In this document: positions 8,731 to 18,041 of the stretch, piece after piece
How the letters are laid out: each line of letters starts with the position of its first letter
Position numbering within the stretch: the stretch's first letter is position 1
The notes under the pieces: model-generated
What the model was told of the DNA's origin: nothing
What the model saw: only the letters and a program-made list of their open reading frames with translations
Databases searched by the model: none
Made by a program: the position numbers and the translations under genes
Assembly (NCBI GenBank): GCA_937894675.1
Contig: CALCQO010000004.1
Span: forward strand, 218,447 to 282,446
Reading direction: 5' to 3'
DNA from: an uncultured Clostridia bacterium
GTDB taxonomy: Bacteria; Bacillota; Clostridia; Christensenellales; Aristaeellaceae
DNA length: 64,000 bases

Positions 8731-8908
8731 TGCGATACACCATCTGGCTGCATAAATTGGATTAGGAGCAGAGTAATTGGCACCGCTGCCATTCATAATA
8801 TCACACACTATCTCATGAGTTTTAAGTAAAATATCATCTGTTCTATCATGTGTCTAATAATTGCTTCGCATTTGAGTGCTAAGCGGCTATAAGAGAATCA
8901 ATAAAGAT
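8731..8908. other. AT-rich intergenic stretch without a gene
   Basis: No ORF with a ribosome binding site and no family resemblance is visible. It forms the first part of the 288-base gap between two convergent genes. Confidence 0.5.
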
Positions 8909-8953
8909 AACCACCCGCGATTCGTCCATACTGGACAGTCGCGGGTGGTTTTT
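8909..8953 (+). terminator. Terminator of the glycan cluster
   Basis: A 12-bp perfect stem (AACCACCCGCGA with TCGCGGGTGGTT) around an 18-base loop that holds a small GTCCA/TGGAC hairpin, followed by a T run. It lies between two convergent genes and may serve both. Confidence 0.85.
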
Positions 8954-9018
8954 CAACGCTGATGCACATTCTGCATGATTACACAAGTTATAATCCCATG
9001 CTGGCAAGCGGCTATTCT

Positions 9019-9852
9019 TTACTCTTTCCCAATGCTTCCCCGCATGGTTTCGCCGTTGCGCAGCCAGACAAACTCCACTTGTTCTCCCTGCGCCATTTTC
9101 ACCTTGCCAAGATCAATGGCCAGGTTGTTGTCGTCCAGGCGCACCCCATCCACGGATACCAACAGGTCGCCGGCCATCAGGCCAAGTTTGGCGCCCAGGG
9201 AGCCTTCGCTTACCTCATGGATCCACACGCCGCCCTCGGAAAGCCCGTAGGAGGGGGCGAGAAAATCGTACAGTACACGGGAATCCCGCATCATTCCCAG
9301 CGGAAAGCTGGTGGACAGCTGCTTTTGCTCCTGGGTGAGCCCTGGGTAATACGCCCCGCCCGCGGCAGGGGGCAGCCTTGTGCCGTCGGTGTGGTTCCAG
9401 AGCATGACGGAGGGGGCTACAAAGAACTCCTCCCCGCTAGTCCGGCGGTAGTAGGTAACCGCGGCACGGGCTTCCACCGCCTGGCTGTACTCCGGAGCAA
9501 TGGTCTGCACATGGCGGCCGTCCTTGCCGGGCTCTAAAGGATTCTTGAACTTAAGCGGGTTGGAATAATTGCTGATATTCATTTCCTGCAGGAAACCCGC
9601 GGCGTCGGGGGAATAAGCCAGCACAGGCTGTTTCTCCCCATCCAGCATAATCAGTTCGATGGCGACCGCCTCAATAGGCTCCTGGCCCATGTTGGGCAGA
9701 ATCATTTCTATCTGCCTTTCCCCATTGGGGCCGGTGACAAATTTCATGGAATCCACATAGATGCCATAGGTGCCATTGACAAACTCGTTGGCGGACGCGG
9801 GGAGAATGACGGCCAACATCAGAATCAACAGAATGCAAATCTTCTTTTTCAC
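9019..9852 (-). CDS. Secreted PDZ-domain protein of unknown function
   Basis: 277 residues from a GTG at 9852 (KKKICILLILMLAVILPASANE), chosen because GGAAAGGA sits seven bases upstream and it begins a clean type I signal peptide; a longer ATG frame at 9951 has no signal at its start. The mature protein has a beta-rich domain (about 25-170) that I do not recognise, and a C-terminal PDZ-like domain (about 190-277: GGVWIHEVSEGSLGAKLGLMAGDLLVSVDGVRL). There is no protease Ser-His-Asp module, so it is probably a binding or scaffold protein outside the membrane. It is divergent from a tetR gene with a shared 268-base intergenic region. Confidence 0.72.
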   Translation of the reverse strand: MKKKICILLILMLAVILPASANEFVNGTYGIYVDSMKFVTGPNGERQIEMILPNMGQEPIEAVAIELIMLDGEKQPVLAYSPDAAGFLQEMNISNYSNPLKFKNPLEPGKDGRHVQTIAPEYSQAVEARAAVTYYRRTSGEEFFVAPSVMLWNHTDGTRLPPAAGGAYYPGLTQEQKQLSTSFPLGMMRDSRVLYDFLAPSYGLSEGGVWIHEVSEGSLGAKLGLMAGDLLVSVDGVRLDDNNLAIDLGKVKMAQGEQVEFVWLRNGETMRGSIGKE

Positions 9853-10045
9853 AGCTTTTCCTTTCCATCGCCGGCAGCCCGGCACTCCTTCAACGGCGCG
9901 CGGTAAAACGCGGCGCTTACTCCTATGTACCACAATTTTCTCATTCTTCACAGAGGCGCGGTGTTTATTCCCTGTTTTCAGAGACTAAATGGAGGCTGAG
10001 ACTTGAAAATCCATTAAATGTTTCATTCGAAATATTGCATAACGA

Positions 10046-10094
10046 TAGACAAACGGGGGTTTCGCCCATATAATACGATAGACTGAACGTCTAT
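10046..10094 (+). promoter_or_regulatory. tetR promoter with palindromic operator
   Basis: TAGACA (10046-10051), 17-base spacer, TATAAT (10069-10074). Over the expected start site lies the inverted repeat ATAGAC-5-GTCTAT (10078-10094); a further GATAGAC occurs in the -35 region (10044-10050). The position suits autorepression by the TetR protein encoded just downstream. Confidence 0.65.
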
Positions 10095-10120
10095 TCAATC
10101 TATAAAAGTGAGAGCATCAA

Positions 10121-10720
10121 GTGGTTAGAACTCCCCAGCAGAATGAACAGACGCGGGAAAGACGAATGGAGCAGATCCGCATGGAAGCGCTGCGCCAGTT
10201 TGCCATGAAAGGCCTAGCCGCGGCGCGCGTCCAGGATATAGCCCATGGCGTAGGCATGGCCCAGGGGCTCCTGTATCACTACTATCCCTCCAAGGAGTCC
10301 ATCTGTTTGGATTTAATCATGGATGCCTTGGATAAACTGGCGGAGGCAAGCCTTGCCTTAAAAGCCAGGGACATCTCCGCGAAGGAGAAACTTGATACCG
10401 CGCTGCGCGGACTGTTCCATTCCATTGAAACGAGTGAGCGCTTTGCCCAAACCTGCTGCCTGATTGCCCAAATGGGAGAAATCGCGCTGCCAGGTAAGGA
10501 AAAAGAGTTTATTGCTGAAAAAAGAAAGGCACCTTATCGGATTGTTGCGGACATGATTCGGCAGGGGCAGTCGGATGGCACGTTAGTGCAAGGGAGTGCC
10601 GAAGACCTCTCCCTGCTGTTCTGGTCTGTCGTGAATGGACTGGCCATCCACCGCGTTACCCATAATGATTCGGGACCGATGCCGGATTATCGGCTGTTCC
10701 TGGCGATGTTTTCAGCATAA
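10121..10720 (+). CDS. TetR/AcrR-family transcriptional regulator
   Basis: 199 residues, GTG start. The N-terminal helix-turn-helix at about 17-62 reads EALRQFAMKGLAAARVQDIAHGVGMAQGLLYHYYPSKE, the classic TetR pattern. The C-terminal ligand domain (about 75-199) is all-helical and of the AcrR/YcdC kind. It is followed within 13 bases by a DUF2087 gene and then an esterase, so its effector may be an ester or a related hydrophobic compound. The palindrome ATAGAC-5-GTCTAT at its promoter is a likely binding site, giving autoregulation and perhaps control of the divergent PDZ gene. Confidence 0.9.
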   Translation: MVRTPQQNEQTRERRMEQIRMEALRQFAMKGLAAARVQDIAHGVGMAQGLLYHYYPSKESICLDLIMDALDKLAEASLALKARDISAKEKLDTALRGLFHSIETSERFAQTCCLIAQMGEIALPGKEKEFIAEKRKAPYRIVADMIRQGQSDGTLVQGSAEDLSLLFWSVVNGLAIHRVTHNDSGPMPDYRLFLAMFSA

Positions 10721-10733
10721 ACAGAAGGAAAGG

Positions 10734-11033
10734 ATGAAAACAATGGACATATCTATAAAATTAGCGAGATTTTTGGATGCCAACGGCAAGCTGAAGCAAT
10801 GGCCTGCCAAGCACGCCATACGGGAAGAGGCCTGCGCGTACACCGCGCGGCAGTTTCAGGACGATAGAGACTATACCGAGCAGGAAGTCAATGCAATCCT
10901 CGCTTCCGCCCATACATTCGGGGACTATTTCCTGATCCGGCGCACGATGGTCGACAGCGGGTATTTGTGCCGTACGCCGGATGGCAGCCGGTATTGGAAG
11001 AACAAGGAGAAGCAAAGGAGCGAAGGCGAATGA
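10734..11033 (+). CDS. DUF2087-domain protein
   Basis: 99 residues from ATG 10734, with GAAGGAAAGG upstream; an ATG nine bases later is an alternative. The protein matches the small DUF2087 family, usually found as a lone domain or at the end of regulators: early KLARFLDANGKLKQWPAK, a middle EQEVNAILAS, and the diagnostic end IRRTMVDSGYLCRTPDGSRYW. The family is thought to be nucleic-acid-binding (a winged-helix-like fold), but no function is established. It overlaps the esterase start by four bases (ATGA), so translation is probably coupled. Confidence 0.82.
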   Translation: MKTMDISIKLARFLDANGKLKQWPAKHAIREEACAYTARQFQDDRDYTEQEVNAILASAHTFGDYFLIRRTMVDSGYLCRTPDGSRYWKNKEKQRSEGE

Positions 11034-11953
11034 TCAGCTTCAAAGCCCGTCTGATGCGCGCGTTCATGCGCAACCGGCACTTGATGAAGGGAAAACTCAG
11101 ACCGCAGACGATTGACCGGAATACTTCCATCGAAAAGCTGAGAAACGATACTCAGGAGGCGGCAAAGCGCCTGGTAAAGCCCACCGCCGGCGTTTCGTTT
11201 CATCCGGCGGAAGGCGCGCCGGTTTTCGCGGAATGGGCGGAGCCCCAAGGGATTGAAACGAAAAACATGGTGCTCTACTTCCACGGCGGCGGTTTTGTCA
11301 TGGGCAGCGCGGTTTCCCACCGAGGGATTGTGGGAAACTTTGTGAAACGCCTTGGCATCAAGGCGCTGACATTTGATTACCGTCTCGCACCGGAATATCC
11401 CGCACCCGCGGCGGCCAGCGACGGCGCGGCGATGTACCGGTATGTGCTTGATTTAGGCTATTCGCCGGAGCGCATCGTGTTCGCGGGAGATTCTGCCGGC
11501 GGGGGCATCGCCCTTTCCGCCCTGCTGAAGCTGAAGGACGAAGGGGCGCCTATGCCCGCCGCCTGTGTTGTGTTTTCCCCCTGCACGGACGCGACGCTGT
11601 CCGGCGAATCCCACCAAACCCGCCTACGGGCAGACCCCTGCACCCCAAAGGGAGCCAACGAAACCTATCTTGGCTATTATGTGGGCGGCGGAGACGCAGA
11701 GCACCCTTACACCTCCCCCCTCTTTGGAGAGTTACAAGGTCTGCCGCCGCTGATGATCCAGGTAGGGGACGCGGAAACGCTGTTGGATGATTCCGTACGG
11801 TTCGCGAAAAAGGCGGAACAAGCGGGAGTTGAAGTGCACCTGCATGTGTGGGATGGCCTGTTTCACTGTTTCCCCCTGCTCGCGCCCATGTTCCCCGAGG
11901 CAACACAGGCCATGGATGAAGTTTATAGGTTTGTTCATGAGAAGCTGGCATAA
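11030..11953 (+). CDS. Alpha/beta hydrolase, hormone-sensitive-lipase-type esterase
   Basis: 307 residues from ATG 11030, which overlaps the DUF2087 stop codon. It is an HSL-family (family IV) carboxylesterase: oxyanion motif HGGG at about 85-88, nucleophile in GDSAGGG (about Ser155), acid in VGDAETLLDD and the histidine in WDGLFHCF near the end. No signal peptide, so it acts in the cytoplasm on small acyl esters. It ends a tetR-DUF2087-esterase operon. No terminator follows directly; the next features are two tRNA genes on the other strand. Confidence 0.92.
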   Translation: MISFKARLMRAFMRNRHLMKGKLRPQTIDRNTSIEKLRNDTQEAAKRLVKPTAGVSFHPAEGAPVFAEWAEPQGIETKNMVLYFHGGGFVMGSAVSHRGIVGNFVKRLGIKALTFDYRLAPEYPAPAAASDGAAMYRYVLDLGYSPERIVFAGDSAGGGIALSALLKLKDEGAPMPAACVVFSPCTDATLSGESHQTRLRADPCTPKGANETYLGYYVGGGDAEHPYTSPLFGELQGLPPLMIQVGDAETLLDDSVRFAKKAEQAGVEVHLHVWDGLFHCFPLLAPMFPEATQAMDEVYRFVHEKLA

Positions 11954-12047
11954 GGATACAACTCAGTATTGAAAAGTTTAATATAATCTATTCGCAGAGT
12001 GGGCTTTGACTCGGCTTTTATCTAAAATCTGTGAACCTCCGTCCCGC

Positions 12048-12157
12048 CCCGTGAAAAGCCTGCTTTTCACGGAAAGGAGGAGCAAGGAAGCGTTGCGAAA
12101 AGCCAGGGGCCCTGCAAGGGACTCCCTGGCTTTGAGCGGAGCGGACTTTGCTCCGAC
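12048..12157. other. Palindrome-rich stretch downstream of the tRNAs
   Basis: Three nested hairpins: CGTGAAAAG/CTTTTCACG (12050-12071), AAAGCCAGGG/CCCTGGCTTT (12099-12134) and a GGAGC/GCTCC hairpin (about 12138-12155). It lies past the 3' ends of the tRNAs on their strand, so it may terminate or process the tRNA transcript, but none of the hairpins has a clear U tract. Confidence 0.4.
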
Positions 12158-12158
12158 G

Positions 12159-12235
12159 TGGTCGAGGTGACAGGATTTGAACCTGCGACCTTTTGGTCCC
12201 GAACCAAACGCGCTACCAAACTGCGCTACACCTCG
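12159..12235 (-). tRNA. tRNA-Pro (anticodon CGG)
   Basis: On the minus strand the cloverleaf begins CGAGGTGTAGCGCAG and ends with the encoded CCA. The acceptor stem pairs CGAGGTG with CACCTCG; the anticodon loop is TTCGGGA, giving CGG; the T arm is GGTTCAAATCC. It abuts the tRNA-Thr with no spacer. Confidence 0.95.
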
Positions 12236-12311
<76 letters not shown>

Positions 12312-12336
12312 ATCACTGATAAAATCAGCGTGTTAT

Positions 12337-12365
12337 AATATAGCATGAGCGGCAGGGAAAGTCAA
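12337..12365 (-). promoter_or_regulatory. Promoter of the tRNA-Thr/tRNA-Pro transcript
   Basis: On the minus strand TTGACT (12365-12360), 17-base spacer, TATATT (12342-12337), 25 bases before the tRNA-Thr 5' end. Confidence 0.75.
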
Positions 12366-12572
12366 ACAAAAGGCAAACATTCCGGGCGGGTCATAGGGAT
12401 GGAAAAAAGTACATTTGTGAAAAAACGATTCCTGCGGCATACGATATTCTCTATCAATCATACATCCGCATCCAATTTCATATGGAGGGGGAAACGCAGC
12501 CAGGCAAGGCTCCCCCGGGACACAGGGTTTTCCCTTGGCAACCCGGTATTTCTCCCGGCCTTGCTGCCGACT

Positions 12573-12601
12573 TTTTCACCAGGGTTCAAACGTGGTATAA
12601 T
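12573..12601 (+). promoter_or_regulatory. Promoter of the YugP-like gene
   Basis: TATAAT at 12596-12601 with the extended TGG element directly upstream; the -35 region (TTTTCA) is weak. It lies 30 bases before the start codon. Confidence 0.6.
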
Positions 12602-12631
12602 AGAGTATCCCTATACGAAAGGATGACAAGC

Positions 12632-13312
12632 ATGTATTTTGATTCTACATTCTTACTGCTGATTCCCGGCATCCTGCTGGCCCTGTGGGCGCAGATGCGG
12701 GTCAAGGGCACCTATGAAAAGTACAGCAAAGTGATATCCAATTTTCCGGGCAGCGCCGCCCAGGCCGCCCAGAAAATTCTTGATGACAGCGGCAACGACC
12801 GGGTGCGGGTGCAACCCACCCAGGGCATGCTGACAGACCATTACGACCCCCGCAACGAAACGCTGAACCTCTCCGAAGGGGTGTACAGCTCCAACTCCGT
12901 CGCCGCCCTTGGCATTGCCGCCCACGAGGCGGGCCACGCCATGCAGAAGAAGGACGGGTACGCGCTGCTGAACCTGCGCACCGCGGTGGTGCCGGTGGTG
13001 AACATCGGCTCCTCCCTCAGCCTGCCCATCTTCATCCTGGGCTTTGCCCTATCCTTTGAGCCCTTGGTCACCATCGGCATCATCCTGTTCTCCCTGACAG
13101 TGGTCTTTGCCCTGATTACCCTGCCGGTGGAGTTTAACGCCAGTAAGCGGGCGGTGGAAATGCTGAACAACAGCGGCATCATCACCAGCCAGCAGGAGGA
13201 GCAGGGGGTTAAAAAGGTGCTCAATGCCGCCGCCATGACCTATGTGGCCGCCGCGGTCAGCGCCATTCTGCAATTGGTCCGGCTGATCCTGCTGCGGCGC
13301 AGGAATGATTAG
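12632..13312 (+). CDS. YugP-like membrane zinc metallopeptidase
   Basis: 226 residues from ATG 12632, nine bases after AAAGG. It is the Zn_peptidase_2 (YugP) family: N-terminal membrane segment (about 6-22), conserved LTDHYDP and LNLSEGVY, then the zinc site AAHEAGHAMQ (His98, Glu99, His102), two more membrane spans (about 119-140 and 145-168), and a last one near 203-222. Length is that of the family. The biological substrate is not established for most members. It is a single-gene transcript with its own extended -10 promoter and a strong terminator. Confidence 0.93.
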   Translation: MYFDSTFLLLIPGILLALWAQMRVKGTYEKYSKVISNFPGSAAQAAQKILDDSGNDRVRVQPTQGMLTDHYDPRNETLNLSEGVYSSNSVAALGIAAHEAGHAMQKKDGYALLNLRTAVVPVVNIGSSLSLPIFILGFALSFEPLVTIGIILFSLTVVFALITLPVEFNASKRAVEMLNNSGIITSQQEEQGVKKVLNAAAMTYVAAAVSAILQLVRLILLRRRND

Positions 13313-13344
13313 CGTCCGCTATGGAATCTGCAGTATAAGATAGA

Positions 13345-13381
13345 AAAGCAGCCTCCTTCCCCGATGGAAGGAGGCTGCTTT
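13345..13381. terminator. Bidirectional terminator
   Basis: A 16-bp perfect stem (AAAGCAGCCTCCTTCC with its complement) and five-base loop, between the convergent YugP-like gene and dhaL. Confidence 0.85.
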
Positions 13382-13437
13382 GTTGATGCTTTGGGTTTAC
13401 GAATTGAGTAGCTTACAGTTCCCCACGCGGGATGGCA

Positions 13438-14064
13438 TCAGCCTTCGCTGGCTGCCGCGACCAGGGCTTCAAAAATAAGGCGTCCCACCTCGGCGCCGCC
13501 GTCAATCAAGCCCAGGGTCTGATCGCCATAATAGGCGGCCCGGCCGTGCACAGCGCGCATGTTGGCGGTATTCTCCGCCCCCTGGGCGGCGGCTACCTGG
13601 GCAGCCTGCAGCGCGGGCAGCAGCCCCTCGGCGGCGTGGTTGCGCAGCGCCGCGGCGGCAGGGTCCAGAGCGTCCAGGATGGTTTTCTCCCCCGGTTTGG
13701 AGCCTGCCCTTTCCATGATGCGCTCCACCCCCTGGGTGAAAGCCTGGGCCAGCTGAGCCGCGTCCATCTCCTCCAGGCCCTTTAAGGCTTTGGCCATGCC
13801 CATCATGCCAAGGGAGGTAATGGTGCCCAGGGAGGAAGGCGCCGCCTCGTTAAAGGCCTTGCCTGCCGCCAGCATCAGCTTACCCAGATCCTTTTCCTCG
13901 GTGCTATCCAGCGCCAGGGCGGCCGCGGCGTAGCCGTCGGACATGGAGATGCCCAGATCCCCATCGCCGTTGCGCTGATCCAGTTCAATCAGATACTGTC
14001 TGTTTTCCGCCATCACCCGGGCGATTTCCTTCATGCCCCGGCGCAGGCTCTGTGCGTTGGCCAT
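13438..14064 (-). CDS. dhaL: DhaL-type kinase subunit (dihydroxyacetone kinase family)
   Basis: 208 residues. DhaL binds the nucleotide through magnesium-coordinating aspartates and delivers phosphate to the DhaK-bound ketose. The Asp cluster is visible near residues 29-36 in LDQRNGDGDLG; family members usually have GDGDHG or GDADHG, so Leu37 in place of His is a small deviation. Later motifs (SLGTITSLGMMGMAKAL, AVHGRAAYYGDQTLGLIDGGA) match the all-helical DAK2 barrel. It is the last gene of the ten-gene operon starting at 21714, ten bases after dhaK. No DhaM (PTS) gene is present, so ATP-dependent phosphorylation is more likely. The true sugar may not be dihydroxyacetone. Confidence 0.88.
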   Translation of the reverse strand: MANAQSLRRGMKEIARVMAENRQYLIELDQRNGDGDLGISMSDGYAAAALALDSTEEKDLGKLMLAAGKAFNEAAPSSLGTITSLGMMGMAKALKGLEEMDAAQLAQAFTQGVERIMERAGSKPGEKTILDALDPAAAALRNHAAEGLLPALQAAQVAAAQGAENTANMRAVHGRAAYYGDQTLGLIDGGAEVGRLIFEALVAAASEG

Positions 14065-14074
14065 GGGTTCCTCC

Positions 14075-15085
14075 TTAGATATTTTCGTTGGTGTAGAAGG
14101 GGGAGGTGGCGGGAGCGCGCATCAGCGCTTCCAGCTCCTCGTCCAGATGCATCACCGTGACGGACAGGCCCGCCATCTCCATGGAGGTGGCAAACTCGCC
14201 CACATGGGGCATCATGGGGGTAATCCCCTTTTCGCTCAGCACCTGGGCGATGCGCCGGTACACAATCAGCAGTTCTTCCTTGGGGGTGGCGCCCAGGCCG
14301 TTGACCATGACGGACACCTTGCCGCCCTTTTCCACGGGCATGTCGGCGAAAACCTTGTCCAGCAGCAGGTCGGCGATGGCGTCGGCGGTCATCATTTCCC
14401 GCACCTCAATGCCTGGCTCGCCATGGATGCCCATGCCGATTTCAATCTCGTTTTCCCCAATGGAGAAGGTGGGCTTGCCCACTTCGGGCACGATGCAGGG
14501 GGACATGGCCACGCCCATGGTGCGGGTATGGTCCAGCGCCTTTTGGGCGGCGGCAGCCACCCCCGCCAGATCCCTGCCTTCCTTGGCCGCGGCGCCAGCT
14601 ACTTTAAAGGCATACACCATGCCCGCCACGCCCCGGCGCTTGTCCTTGTTTTCCGGCGGCGCAGAGGCCACATCGTCCTTCACACGCACGGTTTTGGTCT
14701 GGATATCGTCCTCCATCTCCACCGTTTCGCAGGCCATGTCGAAGTTCATGTTGTCGCCGCCGTAGTTGCCGTACAGGCACAATACGCCCCGGCCCCGGTC
14801 GCAGGCTTTGATCATGTCCGCCATCTTCTGGGCGGAGGGGGAGGCAAACACATTGCCCACCGCGCAGCCATCCAGCAGCCCGTCCCCCACATAGCCAAGG
14901 AACACCGGCAGATGGCCGCTGCCCCCCGCCGTCACGATGCCCACCTTGCCCTCGGGGGCAGGGTACTTGCTCAGCAGCACCCGCTTGTCGCCGTTGAGCA
15001 GCTGCACCCTGTCGCCATAGGCGGCGATGATGCCGTCCATCATCTCGTCCACGAAGTTTTCCGGCCTGTTCAGTACCTTTTTCAT
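14075..15085 (-). CDS. dhaK: DhaK-type kinase subunit, sugar-binding
   Basis: 336 residues from ATG 15085, with GAGGAGG just upstream. DhaK holds its ketose covalently as a hemiaminal on a histidine. The expected residues are all present: TAGGSGHLPVF (His58), NYGGDNMNFDMA (Asp111), and MGIHGEPGIEV (His221). Relatives include L- and D-erythrulose kinases and other ketose kinases, so a short-chain ketose is the plausible substrate. It works with DhaL immediately downstream. The SDR dehydrogenase upstream in the operon could make the ketose from a polyol; that link is inference. Confidence 0.92.
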   Translation of the reverse strand: MKKVLNRPENFVDEMMDGIIAAYGDRVQLLNGDKRVLLSKYPAPEGKVGIVTAGGSGHLPVFLGYVGDGLLDGCAVGNVFASPSAQKMADMIKACDRGRGVLCLYGNYGGDNMNFDMACETVEMEDDIQTKTVRVKDDVASAPPENKDKRRGVAGMVYAFKVAGAAAKEGRDLAGVAAAAQKALDHTRTMGVAMSPCIVPEVGKPTFSIGENEIEIGMGIHGEPGIEVREMMTADAIADLLLDKVFADMPVEKGGKVSVMVNGLGATPKEELLIVYRRIAQVLSEKGITPMMPHVGEFATSMEMAGLSVTVMHLDEELEALMRAPATSPFYTNENI

Positions 15086-15103
15086 CACAATCCTCCTCAA
15101 TCT

Positions 15104-15739
15104 TTATATGGTAAATTCAAACGCGTCGCTGAAGTGCGACAAATCCTGCTCCAGCATTTCCATGGCCTGGTACAATTTGTCCGCCAGCAGCGCTTCCAAC
15201 AACTTTTGATGCCTTTCCTCGGTAAAGCGGATGCGCACCTTTTGCCAAACATCCCAGCAGGACTGGGCGAACGCCCGGTTCTGGATGGACAGGCAGCGCT
15301 TGATCTGCTCGTTGATATAGGGGTTTTTTCCCAGGGAATGCAATTGCGTATGGAACTCGGTGTTCATCCGCCAGTCGCTCCACACATCCTCAGACTTATT
15401 ATAGTGGGAGGGCTGCACTTTGTCCATCAGGCTTTCCAATTCCTGGCGGGTGGCCTTCTGGTACACCAGGGGCAAATTTCCCATTTCCAGAATCATGCGG
15501 TACTGCATCACGCTGTTGATATCATCCTGGCTGAGCAGCTTGATTTCGTACCCGTAGCGGGGCAGGCTGCGCAGCACATTCTCGTTGCGCAAATCCACCA
15601 GCGCTTCCCGCAGCGCCGCGCGGCTGACGCCGTAGCGCTCCATCAGCGTTTTTTCGTTGAGCACCGCCTCGGGCGGGTATTCCCCCCGGATGATATCCTG
15701 CAGGAGGGCGTCGTATATCTGTTGTTTGCCCGGCATCAT
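15104..15739 (-). CDS. GntR-family regulator, FadR/FCD type
   Basis: 211 residues. The N-terminal winged helix (about 6-72) includes QDIIRGEYPPEAVLNEKTL and YGVSRAALREAL, typical of GntR. The C-terminal FCD domain (about 80-205) has the helical pattern and metal-ligand candidates (Asp/His near WRMNTEFHTQLHSLG). The start overlaps the SDR stop (ATGA). Being inside the catabolic operon it probably senses the substrate or an intermediate. A candidate operator, CTGATTAATCAG, overlaps the transcription start of the operon at 21835-21846. Confidence 0.9.
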   Translation of the reverse strand: MMPGKQQIYDALLQDIIRGEYPPEAVLNEKTLMERYGVSRAALREALVDLRNENVLRSLPRYGYEIKLLSQDDINSVMQYRMILEMGNLPLVYQKATRQELESLMDKVQPSHYNKSEDVWSDWRMNTEFHTQLHSLGKNPYINEQIKRCLSIQNRAFAQSCWDVWQKVRIRFTEERHQKLLEALLADKLYQAMEMLEQDLSHFSDAFEFTI

Positions 15740-16518
15740 TTGCCCCCCTCATACGAGTACCCGGGGTTGAGCACCACGCTGCGGCCGCCGGATACTTCCA
15801 GGGAGGCGGCGGTGATGTAGGATGCCCTGTCGGAACACAGAAAGACAACCGGCCAGGCAATTTCCTCGGGTTTTGCCACGCGGCGCAGCAAGGTGCCGTT
15901 CGCGTTATAGGCTAATTCCTCGGGCGAAATGGTGCGCTCCACCGCCGGGGTCGCAGTAAAGCCGGGCAGCACGCTGTTGACCCGGATGCCGTAGGTGGCA
16001 TACTCCGCCGCGTACATCACGGCCAGTTCCCGCACCGCGGCCTTCAGCGGCCCGTAGAGGGTGCTGCGCCCCGCCGTGCCGCACCGGGCGGCGAGGGAGG
16101 AGATGTTCACAATGGCGCCGCCGGTTTGTTTCATTTGGCGCAGTGCCGCCTGGCAGCCGTAAACCGCCGTGTCAAAGCAGACGGAGACGGTTTGGCGCAC
16201 CTCCTTATCGGTATACTGCGCCCCCGCCCGGGGGATGCTGCCGCCCACATTGTTCACCCAGCAGTGGATGCCGCCAAAGCGCCGGGCGCTTTCGTCGGCA
16301 ACTTTGTCCATGTCCTCCTGTCTGGTTGCGTCCGCCTCCATCACCAGCACCTGCCCCAGGGGGGACAGGGCTTGCTCCGCTTCTTTCAGCACCTCTTTGT
16401 CCCGGGCGCACAGCGCCACCCGGGCGCCTTCCTGAAGGAAAGCCCGGGCGATTTCAAAGCCGATGCCCCGGCTTCCGCCGGTTATCACCGCTGTTTTGTC
16501 CCGCAGACCCAGTTCCAT
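15736..16518 (-). CDS. Short-chain dehydrogenase/reductase
   Basis: 260 residues. Classical SDR: cofactor motif TGGSRGIG (residues 13-20), NNVGG in place of the usual NNAG, and the catalytic Ser/Tyr/Lys in ISSLAARCGTAGRS followed by YGPLKAA. The Arg-free ALCARDK after strand 2 leaves the NAD/NADP preference unclear. It likely oxidises a hydroxyl of the imported compound or of a polyol. It follows livF by nine bases and overlaps the GntR gene, so it belongs to the transport/kinase operon. Confidence 0.9.
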   Translation of the reverse strand: MELGLRDKTAVITGGSRGIGFEIARAFLQEGARVALCARDKEVLKEAEQALSPLGQVLVMEADATRQEDMDKVADESARRFGGIHCWVNNVGGSIPRAGAQYTDKEVRQTVSVCFDTAVYGCQAALRQMKQTGGAIVNISSLAARCGTAGRSTLYGPLKAAVRELAVMYAAEYATYGIRVNSVLPGFTATPAVERTISPEELAYNANGTLLRRVAKPEEIAWPVVFLCSDRASYITAASLEVSGGRSVVLNPGYSYEGGK

Positions 16519-16527
16519 GCTTCCTCC

Positions 16528-17243
16528 TCAGGCGCCTAGATAGGCTTTCTTTACATCTTCATTGACGGCCAGCTCGGCGCCGGTGCCCGTCAGCGTCATT
16601 TTGCCCGTTTCCAGCACATAGCCCCTGTCGGCGATGGACAGGGCCATGGAGGCGTTCTGTTCAATGAGCAGCACGGTGGTGCCTCCCTCGCGGATGCGCA
16701 GGATCAGCTCGAAGATTTCCTCCACGATGATGGGCGCCAGGCCTAAGGAGGGTTCGTCCAGCATAATCAGGGCGGGGTCCATCATCAGCCCCCGGGCGAT
16801 GGCCAGCATCTGCTGCTCGCCCCCTGACAGGCTGCCCCCCGCCTGCTTGGCGCGCTCCTTGAGCCTGGGGAACAGGACAAAGTTCTGCTCCATCAACTGG
16901 TTCATGCGCTCCTTGGTGGTACCGGGCTTGCCGAAGGTGCCCGCCACCAGGTTTTCATACACCGTCAATTGGGGGAAGATCTTGCGCCCCTCGGGCACAT
17001 GGCTGATGCCCATCTTGACGATTTTATCCGGCGCTTTCCGGGTGATGTCCTCCCCCCGGAAGGTAACGCGCCCCTCCGCCTTGTCCACCAAATTGGAGAT
17101 GGACATGAGGGTGGTGGTTTTGCCCGCGCCGTTGCCGCCGATGAGGGTGATGATTTCCCCCTCGTTGACATGGATGCTGACATTCTGCAGGGCATTGACA
17201 TAGCCGTAATAGACCGACAGGTTATCCACCCGCAACAATTCGC

Positions 17244-17247
<4 letters not shown>
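16528..17247 (-). CDS. livF: Branched-chain amino acid-type ABC transporter ATPase (LivF-like)
   Basis: 239 residues. Walker A is GGNGAGKTT, the signature is LSGGEQQMLAIARGL and Walker B is LIMLDEPSLGLAP, with the switch histidine replaced by the LivF-typical LLIEQN. It lacks the C-terminal extension seen in LivG, which identifies it as the F subunit. It pairs with LivG beneath the LivHM channel. The family moves branched-chain amino acids but also urea, amides, aromatic acids and other carboxylates, so the substrate here is open. Confidence 0.93.

Positions 17248-18033
<786 letters not shown>

Positions 18034-18041
<8 letters not shown>

Noticed and set aside
12345..12626. 93-codon plus-strand ORF
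   Set aside because: It overlaps promoters of the tRNAs and of the YugP-like gene and has no ribosome binding site.
14033..15820. Plus-strand ORF of 595 codons opposite dhaK/dhaL/gntR
   Set aside because: It spans three real genes on the other strand and has a His/Gly/Leu-rich shadow composition.
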